In this document: one piece after another, positions 35,753 through 43,275 of the stretch
Numbering within the stretch: the stretch's first letter is position 1
Layout of the letters: the number at the start of each line of letters is the position of its first letter
Origin: UBA6168 sp041163745
GTDB taxonomy: Bacteria > Bacteroidota > Bacteroidia > Chitinophagales > Saprospiraceae
Length of the DNA: 64,000 bases
NCBI GenBank assembly: GCA_041163745.1
Contig: JBEAQU010000065.1
Span: 1-64,000, forward strand
Reading direction: 5' to 3'
Program-made: the position numbers and the translations under genes
The notes under the pieces: model-generated
Told to the model about the DNA's origin: nothing
Database searches by the model: none
What the model saw: only the letters and a program-made list of their open reading frames with translations

Positions 35753-36331
35753 ATGAGGATGTCTTTACGGTTATGCCTTCATTATTTCTGTGTTTCAGTG
35801 TTATTCGGAACAGTGGGATGTCTGAGCACGGCAGACGACGCAGCGCCCGGTATCCCGCCACGGTTCCGTTATTTTGATTTGGCAGGATATATGGGCGTGG
35901 TCAGGGACAGCATGCCCAGATTGTCAGCGCTGCAGCGGCGCACGATGGTTGACGGCAGATGGGAAAGCAAACTGGTCAGTGAACCTGACCTGTCGGATGA
36001 TTTGGCGTTGTTCATAGCTTGTGATATCAACAAACCCGCCTGGTCCGACAAGTATTCAAGGGATACGACTTTCGACGCCTTCGGCCGGCCGCGAATGCTG
36101 GAACATATCGCGGCGGATGCTTCGATGCGTACCAAATCGATGCGTATATTTTTCAAGGAAGGCAAGGTGGATTCCCTGTCCATAGTGTATGGGAGTGAGA
36201 ATGTCCTGATGAAAAACACCCAAACACTGAATTGGAAAGCAAGACAAGGGTATGGTTTCAGCAGTCTACAGGAAGTCCCTGTTTTCGGTCTGAGGCATAC
36301 ATACGGTGTTGATGTAGGTTTTGTCCGATAG
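35753..36331 (+). CDS. hypothetical lipoprotein
   Basis: A 192-residue protein with an N-terminal hydrophobic stretch ending in the lipobox GTVGC, so probably lipid-anchored. The mature part has no motif I recognise. It reads YFDLAGYMGVVRDSM, then DLALFIACDINKPAW and a C-terminal LRHTYGVDVGFVR with beta-rich character. Starts at 35741, 35753 or 35759 are all possible; 35753 was chosen by signal-peptide shape. The palindrome containing a parS-like core begins 24 bases after the stop. Confidence 0.65.
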   Translation: MRMSLRLCLHYFCVSVLFGTVGCLSTADDAAPGIPPRFRYFDLAGYMGVVRDSMPRLSALQRRTMVDGRWESKLVSEPDLSDDLALFIACDINKPAWSDKYSRDTTFDAFGRPRMLEHIAADASMRTKSMRIFFKEGKVDSLSIVYGSENVLMKNTQTLNWKARQGYGFSSLQEVPVFGLRHTYGVDVGFVR

Positions 36332-36794
36332 ACAGCGTCGACAGTAAACCAGGTAAAGGGGGTATGTTCCACGTGGAACATACCCCCTTTGGTTTTCGAG
36401 GGGGGTGTTGAAATAGTTGACCAAGAAGTTTTGCAGGTGTAGGGACAAATTATGGCTGGTAAATGATGATGAAGCGTTTTATGGTCGAAACATGGGAAGC
36501 CCGCTGTTCGAGGGAGTGTTCCGACGGCAAGGGAACTTTTACAGTTACAATGCGAGGGATGTGTTGACAGCTCAAGGTCATGACTTGTTTTGAACTGGAA
36601 AGAATGCTTAAGGGACTGTGGCGGTAGGGGATGGTTTGGAAAAGTTGTTTGTTTCGGGATTGGTCGTTTGTTTGACGAACCGGACTTGAACATCAAGTGT
36701 CGGTTAGGAAACTGTTACCAATCCTACGGCAACCGATGGATGATTTTTAAACAGTACGCAGCCTGACGACCAGGTGAAGGAGGGTGTTCGGTTC
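36332..36794. other. gene-free region holding the parS palindrome
   Basis: About 460 bases between the lipoprotein and thrC stops (convergent). Apart from the 36-bp palindrome near its left end no gene or structure was recognised. Confidence 0.5.
36355..36390. other. 36-bp perfect palindrome with a parS core
   Basis: The 18-base arm 36355-36372 is the exact reverse complement of 36373-36390. The centre, TGTTCCACGTGGAACA (36365-36380), matches the degenerate chromosomal parS consensus tGTTnCACGTGnAACa at every defined position. parS is the ParB loading site. The extended arms (AAAGGGGGTA on the left) would also make a strong hairpin 24 bases after the lipoprotein stop, so it may double as a transcription terminator; only four T follow, after GG. 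Confidence 0.8.
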
Positions 36795-38105
36795 CTATTG
36801 CGAATCGCGATTTTCCAAGAGCCATGATTTGAAATCTTCGAACTGTTTGCCCAAACGGACGGATGATTTGGGTAAGTGAGCCAATTTGGCCAAACGTTCA
36901 GGTACGGCAATTTGGTCTCCAAGAATCTCCTCCATGGATTCCAGGAATTTTGCAGGGTGGGCGGTTTCCAGAATGATGCCCTGGTGGGCCGGTTGATCTT
37001 GCAGATACGCCTGTAGAGCAAGAAATCCGACGGCGCCATGGGGATCCATGATATATTCGTAAAGGTTGTGGATGTCCAGTACTGCCTGTCGGATCTGGTT
37101 ATCCTGAAAGGCGAAACCTTGGATGTCTTCCTTCACATTGTTCCACGTGGAACCATACAGATCCATGATACGGGCGAAATTGGAGGGGTTGCCGACATCC
37201 ATGGCATTGGAGAGGGTCGCAACGGAGGGTTTCGGTTCGAACCGGCCGCTTGCAAGGTAATGGGGAAAGATGTCGTTTGCATTAGTGGCGGCAATCATTT
37301 TCCGAATGGGCAATCCCATGCGCCAGGCGATCAGGCCAGCGGTCAGATTGCCAAAGTTGCCGCTGGGCACCGAAAATACGAGCGGACGTTGTTTGTCCGA
37401 CAATTGTTTGTACGCTTCGAAATAGTAGAAGGATTGTGGTATCAGCCGCGAAATGTTGATGGAGTTGGCGGAGCTCAGGGAGAGAGACCGCTGCAAAGTC
37501 TTGTCCAGGAATGCCTGCTTGACAAGATGCTGGCAGTCGTCAAAGGTTCCGTCGATTTCCAGCGCCCGGATATTGCCGCCTAATGTGGTGAGTTGCTTTT
37601 CCTGGAGCGGACTGACTTTTCCGGAAGGGTAGAGGATGGTGACCCTGATGCCCGGGGTGTTGTGGAAGCCGGCCGCCACTGCACCACCTGTATCGCCGGA
37701 TGTGGCCACCAGGATGTCGAGTTCGCTGTCCGCTCCGCGGAGGAAATAAGCCATGAGGCCGGCCATGAACCGGGCTCCGAAGTCCTTGAACGCAAGCGAC
37801 GGGCCGTGGAAAAGTTCCAGTACATGGGTATCCTCGGTCAGCGAAGCCAAAGGAGCCGGAAAATTGACCGCCTTTTCGACTATCTCCCGGACGGCGCTAT
37901 CCGGAACGGTTCCGGCGAGCAGGGTCTTTGCTACGATCAGAGCGGATTCTTGGAAGGTTTGCTTCGGCAGGTCGTCCAGGAAGCCAATTGGCAGGGTGGG
38001 AAGCTGTACAGGCATGTAAAGACCGTTGTCTTCGGGCAGTCCCTTGAATACCGCTTCCTCCAATGTGACCCGACGGGCCTTGTCTTTGGTGCTGCAAAGT
38101 AACAT
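36795..38105 (-). CDS. thrC: threonine synthase
   Basis: PLP enzyme converting O-phosphohomoserine to threonine. The 436-residue product has the PLP-Lys region GPSLAFKDFGARFM, VATSGDTGGAVAAGF, VPSGNFGNLTAG (phosphate loop) and ATNANDIFPHYL. This is the shorter, bacterial-type ThrC length. It lies 29 bases after thrB and is surely co-transcribed. A parS-like palindrome is embedded in the codons for GSTWN (about residues 318-322). Confidence 0.95.
   Translation of the reverse strand: MLLCSTKDKARRVTLEEAVFKGLPEDNGLYMPVQLPTLPIGFLDDLPKQTFQESALIVAKTLLAGTVPDSAVREIVEKAVNFPAPLASLTEDTHVLELFHGPSLAFKDFGARFMAGLMAYFLRGADSELDILVATSGDTGGAVAAGFHNTPGIRVTILYPSGKVSPLQEKQLTTLGGNIRALEIDGTFDDCQHLVKQAFLDKTLQRSLSLSSANSINISRLIPQSFYYFEAYKQLSDKQRPLVFSVPSGNFGNLTAGLIAWRMGLPIRKMIAATNANDIFPHYLASGRFEPKPSVATLSNAMDVGNPSNFARIMDLYGSTWNNVKEDIQGFAFQDNQIRQAVLDIHNLYEYIMDPHGAVGFLALQAYLQDQPAHQGIILETAHPAKFLESMEEILGDQIAVPERLAKLAHLPKSSVRLGKQFEDFKSWLLENRDSQ
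37139..37154. other. second parS-like site, inside thrC
   Basis: TGTTCCACGTGGAACC keeps the full 14-bp palindrome GTTCCACGTGGAAC (37140-37153) and differs from the site at 36365 only in the last base. It lies in thrC coding sequence 0.8 kb from the first site. parS sites in genes are common in other phyla. Confidence 0.7.
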
Positions 38106-38134
38106 ACGGATGTCTTTTGCTGTGGTCCGGTCGC

Positions 38135-39073
38135 TCAGGATGAATAAGGTGCCGCTCCTTCTTCATTGACCGTTGAAATGAAACAATCGAACGGCACACC
38201 ATGGTCGTGCATCACTCTCCGCATGGCTTCCGCGACCTCCCCGGCAATCGTGGGTCCGGCACTCAGCGCGAATACGGAAGGTCCGGATCCCGATATGCTG
38301 CATCCCAAAGCCCCCGCCCCCATGGCCGCCGCCTTGAGCGCATGGAAATGCGGAATGAGACCCGCCCGCTGCGGCTCAATGACATTGTCTTCCAACGACC
38401 GACTCAACAGGGATATGTCCGACTCGTACATTCCGATGATGAAGGCCCCGAGATTGGCCGTCTGCCGTACAAATGAAGCCATCGGTACTTCCGGTCGCAA
38501 AATTTCCCTGGCCTCCCGCGTCAATACCTTCACATGCGGATACATGACCGTCGCATGAAGCCCTGCCGGCACCGGTAATTTGTGCAGGTCCAGGGTGGTG
38601 TGGTCCCGAACCAACAGGAACCCCCCCAGCAGACAGGGTGCCACGTTGTCCGCATGCATCCCGCCGGAAGCCAGATACTCCCCCTCCAACGCAAAAGGTA
38701 ACAAGGCCCGTTTTTCCAACGGACGCCCCAGGTACTCGTTGATCCCAAACGCTCCCGCCACCGCACTGGCCGCACTACTACCCAGTCCGCTACCGATCGG
38801 CATCCGCTTGTGCAACTCCATCTCTATTCCAAGCCCGCACGCCCCCACATGCTCCAGGAGCCGCAGCGCCGCCAACCCCGCCGTGTTCCGGGCGGGATCC
38901 AACGACAGACTGCCCCCGTCCCCCGTTATCCGCACAATCCGCAACCCCGGCCGGTTGCCTGGCCGCACCACCACCACATCTCCAGGTGCCGACAAGGCAA
39001 ATCCCATGATGTCGAATCCTATACCCGCATTCCCGACACTGGCCGGTGCAAACACTTCCGTCGTCCTTTGCAT
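38135..39073 (-). CDS. thrB: homoserine kinase
   Basis: GHMP-family kinase that phosphorylates homoserine ahead of ThrC. The 312 residues include FAPASVGNAGIGFDIMGFA at the start, the ATP loop PIGSGLGSSAASAVAGAFG and the C-terminal GALGCSISGSGPSVFAL. It is the first gene of the thrB-thrC pair. The usual thrA (aspartokinase-homoserine dehydrogenase) is not upstream; an AT-rich gene-free stretch is there instead. The plus strand is strongly C-rich across thrB, unlike thrC. Confidence 0.95.
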   Translation of the reverse strand: MQRTTEVFAPASVGNAGIGFDIMGFALSAPGDVVVVRPGNRPGLRIVRITGDGGSLSLDPARNTAGLAALRLLEHVGACGLGIEMELHKRMPIGSGLGSSAASAVAGAFGINEYLGRPLEKRALLPFALEGEYLASGGMHADNVAPCLLGGFLLVRDHTTLDLHKLPVPAGLHATVMYPHVKVLTREAREILRPEVPMASFVRQTANLGAFIIGMYESDISLLSRSLEDNVIEPQRAGLIPHFHALKAAAMGAGALGCSISGSGPSVFALSAGPTIAGEVAEAMRRVMHDHGVPFDCFISTVNEEGAAPYSS

Positions 39074-39710
39074 GACTTTTTTATTGTTGCCTCCCCGCTC
39101 TCCTTTCCTCCGTTTTGCTCTTCACTTACTCGGGGTATGTTCGAATCAATCAATAAGCAGAATAATGTTTTACTAAATCAAAATAAACAAAATATTATAT
39201 ACAATAATTGTAAATTATACAATTATTTAAATATAATGTTTTTCATTAGTGCTTTTGCCACGGACGAACGGATTCAAACCCTATCGTCGCGAGGCCGGCG
39301 CGGGCTCGCTCCGGTTACGTCCCGGTTCCGACAACACGACTGTTCCTTGGCCTTCCCTGTAATCAAGACAGGTGACTACCTACCCAAGCCGGTGACTGCC
39401 ACCATCCTATCCTGCTCATCGCCGCGCAGCGGCGATGAGGTACGCAATCAATTCCCGTCCGGCCGTTCGAACAGCGTTGGCGCAATCCCTGGAATCATGG
39501 CTCCGACATTCCGTTCCGCACTCCTTTGGAATTCCTGTTCCATCGGCGGCACCGTATGTTCTTCCCTTTCCCTAAACTTCATTTTCAAGCGAAGGTTTCA
39601 CCATCGCAAACCAATAGGGATGATCTGTTTCCGGTCGTATTTTCCGCTCCTTTCACATACCTGTAAACCCTATTGGTAGAAATTTGTTAGCGCAGTGGTT
39701 GGTTGCCGGG

Positions 39711-39718
39711 TACTTTTG
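39711..39718 (+). promoter_or_regulatory. -7 promoter element of the TonB receptor gene
   Basis: TACTTTTG matches TAnnTTTG, about 115 bases before the ATG at 39832, giving a leader that contains a hairpin. Confidence 0.4.
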
Positions 39719-39788
39719 CCGCCATCCTTCGACCTGGGACCGGCTCGTACAACTTCCCTTTCAGTCACTGGTATCCCAACCCCATACG

Positions 39789-39811
39789 GAGCCCGCTGCG
39801 CAGCCGGGCTC
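39789..39811 (+). promoter_or_regulatory. leader hairpin before the TonB receptor start
   Basis: GAGCCCG (39789-39795) pairs with CGGGCTC (39805-39811). The loop itself contains the palindrome CTGCGCAG. It ends 20 bases before the start codon, so it could affect translation. No T-run follows. Confidence 0.35.
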
Positions 39812-39831
39812 TCCGATACAATGTTTTGCCA

Positions 39832-42216
39832 ATGAAACAGAAAGATATCCCTCATTCCCCAGCGCCTATCCGCATCGCAGCCGCCTTCCTGCTGTTCTTA
39901 GGCTGCTCCCTGGCTTCCGCCCAACCTGGTTCCGTCACCATAAGCGGTTCGGTCCGCGACGGCGACAACGGTGAAACCCTGATAGGTGCGACCATCCTGG
40001 ACCTGTCCACCGGCATCGGAACCACCACCAATGAGTACGGTTTCTATTCCCTGGCAGTTCCCGCCGGCCTGGAAAGCCGCTCCCTCTCCTTTAGTTATGT
40101 CGGATTCCAGACACAGACGGTGGATTTCATCCCGGTCCGGGACACTGTGCTGAACATCACTCTCGGACAAGGTGTCCAACTGTACGAGGTCGTCGTGAAG
40201 GCAAATTCCTTCCAGGAACAGATGAACACCACGGAGATGAGCGTGGAGGAAATTTCCACCCGGGAGGTGAAGGTCATCCCCGCTTTGTTGGGCGAAACGG
40301 ATATCCTCAAGACCATTCAGCTGAAACCCGGCATTCCCTCCGGGTCCGAAGGCAGCACCGGCCTCTTCGTCCGGGGCGGCGGCAGTGACCAGAACCTGAT
40401 CGTACTCGATGAGGCGGTGGTCTACAACGCCAACCACCTGTTCGGTTTCTTCAGCACTTTCAATACGGATGCCGTCAAGGACTTGAAACTCTACAAAGGC
40501 GGATTCCCCGCCCAGTACGGTGGCCGCCTCTCCTCGGTCATCGATGTACGTATGAAGGACGGCAACAACCAACGGATCGCCGGAACCGGCGGCATCGGCC
40601 TCATCACCTCCCGGTTGACCCTGGAGGGCCCCATCCAAAAAGGGAAATCCTCCTTCATCGTCTCCGGCCGCCGTACCTATGCCGATATCATCACCCGGCA
40701 GGTCAACAGCGCCAATGCCGACAAACCGGATTACAACCCTATTCCCGATTACTATTTCTACGACTTCAACGCCAAGGCCAACTTCACCCTCGGGGAAAAG
40801 GACCGCCTTTTCCTGAGCGGCTATTTCGGCCGGGATGTGTTCGGTTTCGACGGGGATTTCTTCGATTTCGGCTTTTTCTGGGGCAACGCCACCGGAACGG
40901 CCCGCTGGAATCATGTCTTCTCCCCCAAGCTCTTCCATAACCTCACCCTCACCTACTCGGATTACAACTATAACATCGAGAGCAAGGTGACCGGTTTCTC
41001 CTTCAACGTCGGCTCGGATGTCAGCGACCTGAACCTCAAGTCGGATTTCTACCTCGCATACAACAACCGGCATACCTTGCGCTTCGGGTGGAACACCACC
41101 CGCCATTCGTTCGGGGTGGGCCGGCTCAAGGCGGGCAGCGACGACGGTACCGTCTCCTTTTCCGGTGGAGACGATTTCACCGCCTATTCCTTCGCCGCCT
41201 ACTTCGCCGACGAAATGAGCCTGGGGGAAAGATGGAAACTGCAGACCGGCCTCCGATTGTCGGCATTCGCCAACGACGGAAAATTCTTCTCCGGCATCGA
41301 ACCCCGGCTGGCCTCCCTTTACCGCCCACGACCGGACTTGTCCGTCAAGGCCAGCTATGCCCGCATGTACCAATACCTCCACCTCGTATCCACCTCCGGC
41401 ATCGCCCTGCCAACCGACATCTGGTATCCCGCCACCCGCCGTATCCGTCCGCAGTATTCCGACCAGCTGGCCATCGGTTGGGAGAAACTGCTCGGGGATC
41501 GTTTCCTGCTGACCAACGAATATTATATGAAGTGGCTCTCCAGACAGGTGGATTTTGTCGACGGGGCACAACTCTTCGCCAACAGCAACCTGGAAGAGGA
41601 ATTCGCTGTCGGCAACGGCCATGGCTATGGTATGGAATGGGGTGTGGAAAAACAGGAAGGAAAGCTCAAGGGATGGGTCGGCTACACCATGGCCATCATC
41701 CGTCGACGGGATTTCCAACCGGTGGCGGAAGGCCGGCTGTTCAGCGGGGCCGGCACCACCTTCTTCCCCCGTTATGACCGCCGCCACGACTTCTCCCTCG
41801 TCCTGATGTACGACCTCCATCCCCGGCTCACCCTCTCGGGTACCGTCGTCTACGGCAGCGGGGACCGGACCTGGCTGCCGGTGGGCAGGTTCGCCTTCCA
41901 GGATGTCTACGGTGCCGATTTCCAGCCGGTCGTGCCGCTATACGGAGAACGGAATGCTTTCCGCCTTCCTTATTTCTTCCGGTCGGACCTGGGCATCGTG
42001 TATAAGTTTTTCCCGAAATGGGGGGAAAGCGACCTGACCCTGAGCATCTTCAACCTCACCAACCGGCGAAATGCCTTCTTCCTCTTCCTGGAACCGCAAT
42101 ATGCGGAGGGGACCGACCCTGCGGAAAACCCGCTCGCCATCCCGACCGGTATCGCCGCCAAACAGGTTTCCCTCTTCCCTATTCTCGGTTCCCTGACCTG
42201 GAATTTCAAATTCTGA
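39832..42216 (+). CDS. TonB-dependent outer membrane receptor with carboxypeptidase-regulatory-like domain
   Basis: A 794-residue outer membrane transporter. After a signal peptide (cleavage near LASAQ) comes the Ig-like domain typical of Bacteroidota receptors (SGSVRDGDNGETLIGATI, TTTNEYGFYSLAVPAG). The plug follows (LLGETDILKTIQLKPGI, LFVRGGGSDQNLIVLDEAVVYN), then a beta-barrel ending in an aromatic residue (LTWNFKF). There is no SusD homologue; the partner is a DUF4249 lipoprotein 33 bases downstream. The substrate is unknown. It lacks the SusC-length barrel (about 1000 residues). Confidence 0.92.
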   Translation: MKQKDIPHSPAPIRIAAAFLLFLGCSLASAQPGSVTISGSVRDGDNGETLIGATILDLSTGIGTTTNEYGFYSLAVPAGLESRSLSFSYVGFQTQTVDFIPVRDTVLNITLGQGVQLYEVVVKANSFQEQMNTTEMSVEEISTREVKVIPALLGETDILKTIQLKPGIPSGSEGSTGLFVRGGGSDQNLIVLDEAVVYNANHLFGFFSTFNTDAVKDLKLYKGGFPAQYGGRLSSVIDVRMKDGNNQRIAGTGGIGLITSRLTLEGPIQKGKSSFIVSGRRTYADIITRQVNSANADKPDYNPIPDYYFYDFNAKANFTLGEKDRLFLSGYFGRDVFGFDGDFFDFGFFWGNATGTARWNHVFSPKLFHNLTLTYSDYNYNIESKVTGFSFNVGSDVSDLNLKSDFYLAYNNRHTLRFGWNTTRHSFGVGRLKAGSDDGTVSFSGGDDFTAYSFAAYFADEMSLGERWKLQTGLRLSAFANDGKFFSGIEPRLASLYRPRPDLSVKASYARMYQYLHLVSTSGIALPTDIWYPATRRIRPQYSDQLAIGWEKLLGDRFLLTNEYYMKWLSRQVDFVDGAQLFANSNLEEEFAVGNGHGYGMEWGVEKQEGKLKGWVGYTMAIIRRRDFQPVAEGRLFSGAGTTFFPRYDRRHDFSLVLMYDLHPRLTLSGTVVYGSGDRTWLPVGRFAFQDVYGADFQPVVPLYGERNAFRLPYFFRSDLGIVYKFFPKWGESDLTLSIFNLTNRRNAFFLFLEPQYAEGTDPAENPLAIPTGIAAKQVSLFPILGSLTWNFKF

Positions 42217-42249
42217 GCCGGCCCGACCAACCGACAAAATCCGAATCGT

Positions 42250-43107
42250 ATGGCAATCCGACACCTTCCTTTCCTGCTGTGCTTCCCGATCCTGCTGGCC
42301 GCCTTGCCCGGCTGCGGAAACCTGGAAAAGGAAATTGACCTCGACCTCCCGACCTATACGCCGCAATATGTGGTGGAATGCTACCTGGAACCAGGCGAAC
42401 CGTTCCGTCTCGCCCTCAGCAAAAGCCTGCCGTTTTTCGAACCCTTCCCGACAGATCCATCCGAATTCGTCTCCTCCATCCTCGAGGACAGCGCCGACGT
42501 CGTCATTTCCCATGCCGGAACGGACTATCCCCTGCAGAACGGAATCGATGTGGCCTCCCTGCTCGAAAAGGTCAAGGTCTACAATTACTACTCGACCGAA
42601 AAGGTACCCCTTGACTACGACCAACCGTTCTCCCTGTCCATCCGTACCCGCTCCGGTGATGTCATCAACGGCTCGACCCGACTCCTTCCGCCGGTGCCCA
42701 TCGACAGCGTGGTCGTGGAGTTCGACCTGGTCCGGGATACCCTCGCCCGCGCCCTGACTTACATCACGGACGACCCGAACGCCAGCAATTATTACCGGCG
42801 TATGTACCATATGCATTCACTGGATTCCATCCCGGACCAGGATTTCGTCACCAATGACGACTTCGTCGACGACCGTATCCTGGTGTTCGGCAGCGGATAC
42901 GAACTCAAGGAGGGAGACACCATCTACAACACGATTTTCCACATAGACCGAGCCTATTATGATTTCTGGCTGAGTACTTTCAACGCCATTTCCTCGAACG
43001 GCAATCCTTTCGGACAACCCAGCGGCATCCAATCCAATATCTCCGGTGCCATCGGCATATTCACCGCCCTGCAATACGAACGGCGGATGACCGTAGTGGG
43101 AAAATAG
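42250..43107 (+). CDS. DUF4249 lipoprotein, partner of the TonB receptor
   Basis: A 285-residue lipoprotein with a lipobox at ALPGC. The mature part matches DUF4249: LPTYTPQYVVECYLEPGEPFRLALSKS near the start, then ADVVISHAG and an Ig-like section with SLSIRTRSGDVINGSTRLLPPVPIDSV. Such proteins are regularly encoded after TonB receptors of this size in Bacteroidota and probably cap or assist the receptor at the cell surface. 33 bases separate the genes. Confidence 0.85.
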   Translation: MAIRHLPFLLCFPILLAALPGCGNLEKEIDLDLPTYTPQYVVECYLEPGEPFRLALSKSLPFFEPFPTDPSEFVSSILEDSADVVISHAGTDYPLQNGIDVASLLEKVKVYNYYSTEKVPLDYDQPFSLSIRTRSGDVINGSTRLLPPVPIDSVVVEFDLVRDTLARALTYITDDPNASNYYRRMYHMHSLDSIPDQDFVTNDDFVDDRILVFGSGYELKEGDTIYNTIFHIDRAYYDFWLSTFNAISSNGNPFGQPSGIQSNISGAIGIFTALQYERRMTVVGK

Positions 43108-43206
43108 CCGTTCCGTCGCGCTACGTGGTTCGGAATCCGACACGCCGGAAAATCCGCACCGCATGTTTAGATCCCACCCCCGTCCGTCCCAGCGGCATTC
43201 TTTTCT

Positions 43207-43214
43207 TATTTTTG
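43207..43214 (+). promoter_or_regulatory. -7 promoter element of icmF
   Basis: TATTTTTG matches TAnnTTTG, 61 bases before the icmF ATG. Confidence 0.5.
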
Positions 43215-43275
43215 CAGTAAGTCCGCCACCAAACAGCCGGGCCGTTACCGGCCCCTGACCAATCAGAACCAAATC

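Larger units (their letters stand above)
39074..39831. other. long gene-free region between thrB and the TonB receptor
   Basis: About 760 bases between divergent genes. An AT-rich island occupies about 39150-39250. A hairpin of 11 bp (CTCATCGCCGC 39415-39425 with GCGGCGATGAG 39429-39439, 3-base loop, no T-run) follows. The receptor promoter element is at 39711 and a second hairpin at 39789-39811 lies in the leader. No gene recognised. Confidence 0.5.

Noticed and set aside
39120..39310. tRNA-like T-arm GTTCGAATC near 39139
   Set aside because: No acceptor stem, anticodon arm or D-arm of proper spacing could be folded around it.
38810..39679. 289-codon plus-strand open frame opposite thrB and across the AT-rich gap
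   Set aside because: Half is antisense to thrB and the rest has no protein-like pattern.
39898..41820. 640-codon open frame on the minus strand opposite the TonB receptor
   Set aside because: It is the exact antisense of a well-supported receptor. Its predicted protein is Gly/Val/Glu-rich without motifs, as expected from codon bias in GC-rich DNA.
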